From positions 184,786,596 through 184,850,595 of the forward strand of contig CM062288.1 in the NCBI GenBank assembly GCA_031216915.1: a stretch of DNA of 64,000 bases, given 5' to 3'. The position numbers and the translations under genes are program-made. The notes under the pieces were generated by a model, which searched no databases, had not been told where the DNA came from, and was given only the letters and a program-made list of their open reading frames with translations. Source of the stretch: Pictodentalium vernedei. Lineage: Eukaryota; Mollusca; Scaphopoda; Dentaliida; Dentaliidae. Position 1 is the first letter of the stretch. The number at the start of each line of letters is the position of its first letter. Of this stretch, positions 46,751 to 55,900 are shown piece by piece.

Positions 46751-47125
46751 ACCGGTTCTCATCAGATCACTGACGTTGAGCAATATCAAGCCCTGTTAGT
46801 CCTTGGATGGGTGACTGTCTGAGCGATCGATTCTGACTTCCACGTTGTGCCCTTGGGCAAGGCACTTAACCCTGATGTCGACATGGGGACACGATGACAC
46901 CTTGTACTGAGGCGTGCTGCACAACGATGGTGCGCATGTCTTCCACCAATCTAACCCTGCCTGTGCTGCAGTGCGGAGTTATGATGTTGGGGAGCTGGCA
47001 GCTGCTCGTCATTGCTCGGTGGTTCTCTTTGGGTACTCCGGCTTTCTCCACCCATAAAACTGTCACTAACACGATATGCCCTTAGTTGTTAAAGTGTCAT
47101 TAAACCATAATAAATAAATAAGTAT
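46730..47125 (+). mobile_element. Hybrid SINE with a 5S-rRNA-like segment
   Basis: After GGGGCACGGTGGCGTGGCGG the element contains TTCTCATCAGATCACTGACG, TTGAGCAATATCAAGCCC and TGTTAGTCCTTGGATGGGTG (46756-46826). This corresponds in order to the 3' two thirds of 5S rRNA, including the internal promoter region (5S: ..TAAGC.., GTTAGTACTTGGATGGG). It then joins the usual SINE body (GTTGTGCCCTTGGGCAAGGC, GTACTGAGGCGTGCTGCAC) and an altered tail (GTGTCATTAAACCATAATAA). Box B of the tRNA-type head is absent. This is a 5S-derived SINE head on the shared body. Confidence 0.75.
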
Positions 47126-47930
47126 ATAGACTAAATAATTTCTTTTCAAAGATAACATGCAACACATTCACAAAATATAAAGCCTGTATGTACTATGTTG
47201 TGGAACCTGTGCTACAGAATAAAATCAAAATATGGGCTTTCAGCACTCAACTAGTTATGGTATCATGGAACTAAATATTTTCCCATAGGCGACCATTATA
47301 ACATTCAGGCAAAAAAAATATGATCGCATCACTTTAATTTTGGCATTCAAATATCTTTGTCAAGTATAGCCCTTCAGACAACTTTTTCTGACCCCAAAAC
47401 AGGGGGTCATGCAACAAAGAAGAGAAAAATTGACAGCAAGAGAAATACCAGTCACATGCACATATTTTTCAGGGAATTCCCTACAAAAACACACCAAATG
47501 TAAATTGTATTTTTTAGGTCCAAAAGTCATCAAATCACTCTCTTTTTTATCTGGAATATTCATCAGTAATGCAAGATGTCAATAGAATGCTTCAAACGTT
47601 TTTTGAAACAATTTATTTTCCCAAGGCTGTTTATTTTTAGAGATTGCATCTTTCAAGGCGGGTATTTGTAATTCAAATATTTAGTTCAGTGATACCTTAT
47701 TGGTCTTCCTTTCCTCTCTTCTCACTCCCTTACCATGTGAAAACTACCTTCAAAACTAGTTAACCCTGTCTTTCCATCAACATGGAAGAGCAAAGTTTCT
47801 TTCAACCCCATACCAAACATATTGGATAAATCCTCCAGAGCCATGCTCAAAATTGGCTATTCAGCTCTTTATTATCTCTTGTAGGGAACAAATATATCAA
47901 AGGGATTACTACTGTCTGCCCCACCTCTGT
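47126..47930. other. Unassigned DNA
   Basis: Only small MITE scraps are seen, such as GGCTTTCAGCACTCAACTAG near 47235, the right end of a TTAACTGGTTGAGTGCT copy. No gene. Confidence 0.45.
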
Positions 47931-47935
47931 GGGGA

Positions 47936-48830
47936 GGCTAGGAAGCAAAGCAGTGCTTGTTTACTGTTATAGACATGCTTGGTTTTACTGGTAAAGTAGG
48001 ACCCAGTCACCAATGCTTGGGGTGGAAGTCCTCTAACATGAGAAACATTGGTGTAAACGATTGGTTAAACTGGACTTCATCTCCATGTTGCTGTCACAAT
48101 TAACCATTGTGTGGAAATATGTGACCTTAACCCTTTTGCGACTCAGCCAAACCGACCCCCCCAGACTTGGGATATTGGGGTTAATTTCGGGATCATCTCG
48201 TCCATTAGATAAAGGTATAAAACGTTCCTTTCATTTGGATTGTCAGGTAAGTCAAGATTTATCTTCCCAGCTTCAGAACATGGGATATCTAGTGGAACAA
48301 AATCTGTGCATTTTTCCCATTGAAAAATTGGACCAATTCCACGACCACGCCAGCTCCCTCATGTTCTGCCATGTCCCTGACCAGCCCTTCTTTTTCTGCC
48401 ACGTCCACTCCCACTGGCCAGTCCTATTCCACTCCGTCATCTGGATTATTACTGGCAACATCATCTGAATGTCCTGCACTCACAGTAGTGTCATATGTGT
48501 CAGCTTGATTTGAGCCAGACTGTACCGCAGAATCCTTTTTCCAGGTTGCTATCAATTGTCATCTTCGTCCGTGGAATTAGTGTGAGGTGTAATATGCGCT
48601 AAAACTATAGCCAATGAACTAAAGGGAAACAACTCTAAATTCATTCGGACATGAAATTACTTCTGTGGACTCATAGAGATAGCACACGTGGACTAAGGTG
48701 AGAGTAGATGCATTACTATGCCATCGGCGCGCAGTGCGCCAACAGGTTTGTAGTGTCAGTTTACCACTGGCGCGGTGCATGCCGACGAGTCACGAAAGGG
48801 TTAAACACCAATGAATAAATGAATAAATCT
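47936..48830 (+). mobile_element. SINE-like repeat split by a TTAA-flanked element
   Basis: The left part (47936-48130) has the GGTTTTACTGGTAAAGTAGG head and ends TGGAAATATGTGACC-TTAA. The right part (48801-48830) continues TTAAACACCAATGAATAAAT, the normal SINE tail. The break is exactly at TTAA. Confidence 0.75.
48131..48800. mobile_element. piggyBac-like non-autonomous element, 670 bp, TTAA TSD
   Basis: The ends CCCTTTTGCGACTC and GAGTCACGAAAGGG are inverted with two mismatches, and TTAA duplicates flank them (48127-48130 and 48801-48804). CCCT-type termini with TTAA targets are typical of piggyBac. On the minus strand about 48510-48290, short acidic open stretches (SDDVASNNPDDGVE, then VAEKEGLVRDMAEHEG after a stop) look like remains of a transposase N-terminus. 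The central catalytic region is missing. Confidence 0.75.
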
Positions 48831-49059
48831 TTAGAATACTGCAAGAAAAATGACTAAATCTCTGTTACGTAAAAACTCCTGTTAATTAAATAATTGTCAC
48901 TGGCAAAGTGGCTATTCTGTGAACAGGATTCTGCTGCACTCCAGTTGAGTGAATGTTTTTCGGAGCCGAAGTAGCTATTTGCAGTTCCACTATACTGCCA
49001 TTTTCTGTTTGGGTTTTTCTCAAGTGTCACTGAAAGAGTTGTTTTGGTTTTTTTTCCAG

Positions 49060-49110
49060 AAACCATGGTTCACAGATACTATACAGTTCTGGACAGATTT
49101 TCCACATCAG
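49060..49110 (+). other. Candidate 51-nt host microexon
   Basis: GTTTTGGTTTTTTTTCCAG ends at 49059 and CAG|GTAAGTTC follows 49110. Both splice sites are near consensus. The 51 nt are in phase 0 at both ends and encode KPWFTDTIQFWTDFPHQ, with no stop. The sequence is not part of any repeat I can see and lies between a SINE and the large nested block. I do not recognise the protein. If real, the window's repeats lie in introns of a + strand gene. Confidence 0.45.
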
Positions 49111-49258
49111 GTAAGTTCTACTTTTGTTTGCCTTCTGAACCTTTTTTTTACCCTTGAAACTTGTTTTCCAAATATACAGATTTTTTTGTCAAATTGTGAT
49201 GAAGTCAAACTTGACCAACAGTTTGATGAAGATGGCCAATAACTTTAGTTGTATTTAA

Positions 49259-49499
49259 CCCTTTACCCAACGAATCGCCCGCATCCGCCCACGTAATATG
49301 CAATTTCAGCAGCTGAAAAAATATTATTTTTCGAAAAATTTCAACAAAACCATATCATGTGACCCCTCTTTGGAACAAGCTCATCGAGCTCGTTCCAAAG
49401 AGGGTTCACATAATATGGTTTTGTTGAAATTTTTTTAAAAAATTTAAAAAATGATATTTAAAGTAATAAATTTTGAAATCATCTGCGTTGGGTAAAGGG
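49259..49499. mobile_element. Palindromic TTAA MITE, 241 bp
   Basis: CCCTTTACCCAACG and CGTTGGGTAAAGGG are perfect inverted ends with TTAA on both sides (49255-49258 and 49500-49503). The inner halves CTCTTTGGAACAAGCTCATC and GAGCTCGTTCCAAAGAG pair, as do CATATCATGTG-like blocks, so most of the element folds into one hairpin. It is the intact reference for the decayed copies at 30298 and 50062. Confidence 0.9.
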
Positions 49500-50136
49500 T
49501 TAATGGATGTCCTCCAAACTTACAGATTTGATATCCTCATGAAAGGTAAAAAACCCTATCAGTTTCCCGGGATTTTTGGCTGAAGGCCAAGGTCACTTAG
49601 AAATGGCACTTGGGTTTCTGGGTGGATAACATTAGTTCTATATATCTGTTCAACCAAACGTTCAGTAAGTTATCGCATATGAAAAGAGAACAACTCTATC
49701 GATTTTGAAGTTAGTAGCCTTAAGGTCAGAGGTCACAAGACTGTTACTACAAATAGAAATTCGTCAAAAATTTGAATCTGGACAGTATTATTTGTTTTAT
49801 ATGCCACATATTGACTAGATTTGCAGATTAGGTGCCCATATGTAAGGGGAAGAATCCTATTGATTTTGCTGTCTGCAACCATAAGTTGGAAGTTCACCTG
49901 TCTATTACTATAAATATAACTTAGTCAGAATTGGTTTTCTGGCAGTAATTTTTGTTCCACATTGCAGGTCCGACAAATTTACAGGGTTAGTGCCCCCTCG
50001 TGGATGGAGAAAAACTACTGATTTCCAGGGTTGTAAGTCAAATGTCAAAGCTCAATGTTAACTCTTTACGTATTGTAACAGACAAAAAACAGCCAGTGGT
50101 ATTCACACAAATCACCATTCAATTTTCATTATTTTT

Positions 50137-51785
50137 AGCTCAACTTTGGCGAAGCCAAATTTGAGCTTATGCCATGGCCAGTCGTCCATTGTCCGTCTGG
50201 CCATCTGTCTGTCTGTCTGTCCATCTGTCCGTCAACAATTCAATACGGCTCGAGCTAGAGGCCGTATTTATGAACCGATCTTTACGAAACTTCTTGGGTA
50301 CCTTTGTTATGACCGTGGGACTAGAACGAGTGTTTTTGGGGCTGATCTGAAATTCAATTTGGCCGTTGGCAGCCATTTTGTACAAAATTAGGTTCAATCA
50401 GATTTTTGCGCAGAACTTCCATATGAAAGCGCTGATTTGAATAATTTTTTGTATGAATGTTTAGTACCATGGGATACATCACATATAATACAGGTTTTTT
50501 TCTTGTGTGTAAATTATGCAAATTAGACTAACTTTGATGTTTTTTGGTTTTACTTTAAGCACTGTAAGTGCAAATCCCAATATGGCTCGGGCTAAAGACC
50601 GTATTTATGAACCGATCTTTACGAAACTTCTTGGGTACCTTTGGTATCACGCTGGGACGAGAACGAGTGTTTTTGGGTCCGGTCCGAAATTCAAGATGGC
50701 CGATGGCAGCCATTTTGAACAAAATTAGGTGCAATCAAATTTTTGCACAGAACTTCCATATGAAAGTGCTGATTTGAATAATTTTTTGTGTGAATGTTTA
50801 GTACCATGGGATACATCACATATAATATGGGTTTTTTTCTCGTGCAGAAATTATGATGAACTTTGATTTTTTCAGTGCTACTTACACACAGTAAGTACAC
50901 ATGTCAATACGGCTCGGGCTAGAGTCTGTATTTATGAACCTATCTTCACAAAATGTCTTGGGTACCTTTGTTATCACCTTGGGACGAGAACGAGTGTTTC
51001 TGGATGCGGTCCAAAATTCAAGATGGCTGCCAGTGGACATTTTGTACCGAAATTAAGTCTAATCAGTTTTTTGTACACAACTTCAGTATGAAAGTTCTGA
51101 TTTGAATAAATTTTTGTATGAATGTTTAGTAACATGGAATACATCACATATAGTACAGGTTTTTTTCTCGTGCAGAAATTATGCAAATTAGATGAACTTT
51201 GATTTATTCAGTGCTACTTATACACTGTAAGTGCACATGTCAATACGGCTCGGGCTAGAGGATGTATTTATGAACCGATCTTCACAAAACTTCTTGGGTA
51301 CCTTTGTTATCACCTTGGGACGAGAACGAGTGTTTCTGGGTGCGGTCCAAAATTCAACATGGCTGCCAGTGTCCATTTTGTACCGAAATTACGTCCAATC
51401 AGTTTTTTGTCACAACTTCTATACAGCTCGTATTTATGAACTGATCTTCACGAAACTTCTTGGGTACCTTTGTTTTCACCTTGGGACAGGAACGAGTGTG
51501 TTTTGGGGTGCCTTTGTTATCACTGTGCTATGAGAACAAATATTTTGGGGTTCAGTCAGACCCACTCTGGGACTCAAAGATTTCTTTTCTAGTTTAGCAT
51601 CTGACTGTCACCCACCTTTACAATACTTTACCTATACATATGTTACAGGCTACGGTCAGTATTTATGTACAGACCGTTTATATGATATGTACCTTTGTTA
51701 TCAGGTCATTACCTAGATGTTTGTCCTTGCTGTGTCACATACTATACATGTACATGTCTTAACAAGTTGAGCTACAGTGTCATTT
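50137..51785 (+). mobile_element. HINE/Helentron-like element, 335-bp-monomer family, copy 4
   Basis: AGCTCAACTTTGGCGAAGCC start, GTCTGTCTGTCTGTCC stretch, four to five monomers, then TTACGGTCAGCATTT-type 3' leader sequence and AAGTTGAGCTACAGTGTCATT. The last bases of the terminal hairpin (GACACTTTCATT) are missing, as if the 3' end were trimmed on insertion or by deletion. It is inserted in the T run of the split MITE. Confidence 0.7.
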
Positions 51786-52294
51786 TGACCCCTTATTGGA
51801 CGAGCTCCTTAATTGGTTGAGTGCTGGAAACCACTATTTTTTAGCTCATCTAACTGAAAGTCAGGGTGAGCTTTTCTTATCACTCTTCGTCCGTCGTCCG
51901 TCATCTGTCGTCCTGCGTGAAGGTGGTGTTTGAGCCTCTTTCTCCTAAACCACTGGCCACATTTTAATTAAATTTCATGTAAGTAGTGGTTATATTGGGG
52001 GCATTTTGATTTTTATCCAAAATAGTTTTCGGCTCATATTGAGCAGAGGTGTGGGGGAAAAATGGCCAAATTTTTTGAAAATCTTCTAATGAATCACTAG
52101 TAGCAGAGACTTGATATGTGGTATACAGAGTCCTTTTGAGGTTTAGAATCAAGTTTGTTCAAGAGAAGTTTGTCGGGCATTATTTGCCTTCGTTATGGGA
52201 GGGGCAAAAATTTTGGCCACGCCTAAAATTTCTGTTTTCAGAACCGTGAGGTTGATTTGAACCAAATTTGATATGAGATGATAATGGGTCATAA

Positions 52295-52460
52295 TAGCGG
52301 GGGAGGAATTCGTCACATACAGGTGAATTGTGCACTTGGTGATACCTTCTTGAAATTTGGCACACTGTTAGTGTAGGCTATGAGGTTCTCAAAAACGATC
52401 GGCTACAAGTTGACACCGACCGGTGGCGACCAGTAGCGGCACAATCCAAAATGGCCGCCA
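52295..52460 (+). repeat. Left terminal inverted repeat
   Basis: TAGCGGGGGAGGAATTCG, then GTGCACTTGGTGATACCTTC, AAATTTGGCA, CGATCGGCTACAAGTTG and AATCCAAAATGGCCGCC, all found in reverse complement at 58690-58852 with scattered mismatches and small indels. Confidence 0.9.
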
Positions 52461-52579
52461 GCGGCTGAAGGGAACCTCCTTTTCGACGGTCTACCGACTA
52501 TACATCCGATTGTAAGGGCGCGAAAGTGAACTCTGATCCACGCACGTGTTGGAAACAGACGTGGGAGATGATGTAGAAT

Positions 52580-52928
52580 AAAACGAGATTCTCTATACGG
52601 ACGCATCAATTTCTTGGAACTTGAAAAGAGCGTTGTTTCTCCGGGATCAGCGTCATTCAGGCAAACCTGAATGACGCTGATCCCGGAGAAACAACGCTCT
52701 TTATGAAGCAGTCTCTTTGCCATACAATCTCTTGTTTGGCGTAATTCCGCAAGCAATTCTGATTTGTCTGTCGAAATTAATTCGAGAACGCGATTGTTCA
52801 CAAAAATCATTCACAGAATGAGTGAGAATCCTCTTCGTGTACGGACTAGTACTGACTGGGAACGTTGTTGCTTTTGCCAGCAAGACAGTTCCAAGAAATT
52901 GATGCGTCCGTATAGAGAATCTCGTTTT
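52580..52928. repeat. 42-bp inverted copy of the coding start
   Basis: 52580-52621 is the exact reverse complement of 52887-52928, 42 bp within the coding region that encode SSKKLMRPYRESRF. The copy lies upstream of the start codon. Together with the hairpin at 52625-52702 it means the leader could fold back onto the coding sequence. It probably arose by a template-switch inversion. Confidence 0.95.
52625..52702. repeat. Perfect 37-bp hairpin in the transposon leader
   Basis: Arms 52625-52661 (starting AAAGAGCGTTGTTTCTCCGG) and 52666-52702 are exactly complementary with a CAAA loop. It lies 61 bp before the first ATG of the transposase frame. A transcript would form a very stable stem, which could block scanning or serve as a small-RNA source. 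Either effect is inference. Confidence 0.95.
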
Positions 52929-55900
52929 CATGACGCCTATAAAGCTATTGAGGAAGACATAACGCGCTTCCTAGATAATGGCGTTGAGCTTCCATATAAT
53001 TTGACCATTGATTGTTTGATGAGAGAGAGTGATGAGTGTATGTCGATGTCACTGTTGACGAATAAGGCAATATATCATAAGACATGCCGTGACAGTATTC
53101 GGACTCACATCGTACAGTGCGTGCTACACAAGCGAGAGCGAAATGAGGCAGTGGCATCCTGCTCCACGCTGAGTCCTAAAAGAACACGGACAAGTTTTGA
53201 ATCTGGCTGTGACAGGAAACTGCCCCAGTGTGTTTATTGTCACAAACGCGAAGGTGACAGCAGTGAGCCTATTTGCAGATCAATGTCTGATAACAATAAA
53301 CTCAAAATTATGGCAAAGGAAGCCGAGAACTGGGTTGTTTTTTCTCGGGTCAATGCAGCATTTGATTCCGCTGCTAGTGATCTTTACTATCACAAAACCT
53401 GTTATTGTAAGCTTGCCAATGAAGCACGAGCGGCTAAATCTAAAAAGTCGAAGAACGCCGAACATTCCGCGTCAGGCCTGCCCTATGACCCTCTCGTTAT
53501 GGCAGAGCTCATAACATTTGTTGAACACAACGATTCCGCGATGAAGCTTGTCGATCTCAAGAATCTGTACAGTCGGAGGTTGAAGCAAGTCGGTTCTGAT
53601 TGGCTTAGTGAAGAAATACATTCCACTCGATTCAAAGAACATTTGTTGCAGAAATTGGGCGATGGCTGGGACGCCTTCACACAGGGTAGAGATGTGTTTA
53701 TTTCAAGTAGGTTTCGAGTTGGCTCCTTGTTGTCCGAATCTTTAACTCGTATAGTGTCTGAGGAAGAGGCAAAAAAGATAGTTGATGTGGGTCTTCTTCT
53801 GCGTAAACACATACTCATATCTCAAGCTCCTTTCACGGGATCATTTTCATCTTATTGCTTGAGCGAGCCTGTACCCAACTCACTCCTGACTCTTCTTAGA
53901 GTTCTACTTGAGGGCACATGTAGTATACAGAACTTAGGCGATGATGAGACTGTTAATGCCAAGACTCGAGTGGCTTGTACTATTTCACAGATGTTGATCA
54001 GCAATTCAGCGAAACGCTCCGAACATGCACAAAATGTTCACCAGAGACGTGACAGAGAAACTCCAATGCCTCTTTATGTGGGTTTGAAGTTGCATGCCCA
54101 TGATCGTATGAAAAATCTTATCAGAGATTTTCATCAAATGGGACTCTCTGTCTCTTATGATCGCGTAATGGATGTTCGCAGGAGTTTCGCGAGAGCTGTT
54201 TCACTGCGGTTCAAGAACGAAGGTGTTGTAGTCCCAGCTAACTGCAAACGTAATGTTTTCTCGATAGGAACCACTGATAACATTGATGTATCTGGTAGAT
54301 CTGATATGCATGGTACGTCCATCACACTCATTGGTCAACTGAGCAGGGACAATGTGGGTACTGATCCCCCACCACTGAGTTTAGATGTTCCAGAAGACAC
54401 ACAAATTGAACTCCCAGACGACTATGCATTTGTTCCTTTCGTTGAAGACTTTGGTGGGGACATCAGGCTTGAATCTCCAGATGAATGTAATGTACGGCCC
54501 AATGAATATGCAGATTTGAACGTGGGAGAGAATGACTGGTTGTCTCATGTGTCACAGATCAGCAATAAAGGGAAGGTTGATGGCAGCTGGCAGCTTGATG
54601 AAGTCCCTGTGACCTTTTCAGGCTTCTTTTCAAAACATGAAGATCAAGACAATGTCAAACCTCGTGCAGTTATTGGGGTATTCCCTGTTTTCAGTGAGCA
54701 GAAAGCGGACTCACTCAGTATGCAGAAGCATGCTATGTATGTGGTCAGGGAAGCTACTGCTTTCGTAAACCCCGGCCAGATACCTGTCATTGAAGGTGAC
54801 TGTCCGTTGTATGCCAGGCAGAAAAAATGTCAATGGCTGTTCCCAGAGGAGATAGGTGAGGATCGAATGGTGTGTATGATTGGATTCCTGCATCTTGAAA
54901 TGTGCACCCAAGAAGCTGGTGGTAAGCTTATGGGTGGTTCTGGTTGGGAGCGAATGTTTCACCTCGCAAAGATATTCACACCCGGTGTAGCATCATCCCT
55001 ACTTGGTGGGAAACATGTCAAGAGGACGCGACAGGCATATCTTCTCACTCTAGCTTGGCTTGAGATCCTCAGAAAGAATGCTTATGAGATTTACTGTCAG
55101 CAGACTGGGCCCCATGAGTCATTAGAAATGTGGGAACAGAGGATTCTTTCACAATCTCCAACTGCGCGCTATTGGGGTGAAATCGTTCGGAACTTTCTCT
55201 TGACAAGCTGTCAATTCGTTCGGAACCAACGAATCGGTAACTGGCCTGGTACACTGTGTTCTATCGATGAGTTGTGCAGTTACTTTTTTGCCCTAGGACA
55301 TACAAATTATTGTCGGTGGGTCCCCGTATTTCTGAGAGACATGTCTCAGCTACCCAGGCGGCATCCTTCAATCCACAACAAATTCATGGAAGGCCATTTT
55401 GTGGTCCAGCGTAGTGAGAGGAAGTTCAGTATGATGGGTTTAGATCAGAGCCAAGAACATAGTATCCAACTACTCAAAGAAGACAGTGGTCCAAAAGGTC
55501 TCTATGGCCAGGCTGAAGAGAAAGTCGTTATTGAGCTTTCAAGGTCAGAAGTTCTGCGTGTTATAGATGAGTATGAATATGCAAGTTTCCACACAACATC
55601 ATCAGATAACACGGAACACCCGGAAAGTTCGGTATCAGAGCAGAAAAAATTTCTGAATCAATTGAAATCTCTCCTCGATCTGGTGAATCAGGGACTCATT
55701 ATCAAACCTTATGATGAAACTAGTGGTCAGCTGGTGACATTAGATACTGGTGAATATATGGACCCCGAAGTTAGTAAGAGTTTACGGTCATTACCCGAAA
55801 GGGGCAAGCATTTATATTCCACTTTCTTGAAGGAAAGGCTTGTGGAATGCACCGTACCCCTGAATGATGTTATTCCCAAGGCAAATATATATACCTTCCT

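Noticed and set aside
46756-46826. A 5S rRNA gene
   Set aside because: Only the 3' two thirds are present, diverged and fused to a SINE body; it is a SINE head and not a functional 5S gene.
52403-52810. 135-aa minus-strand frame in the transposon leader
   Set aside because: Its apparent coding similarity (SSKKLMRPYRESRF) comes from the inverted 42-bp copy of the transposase start; it is not a separate gene.
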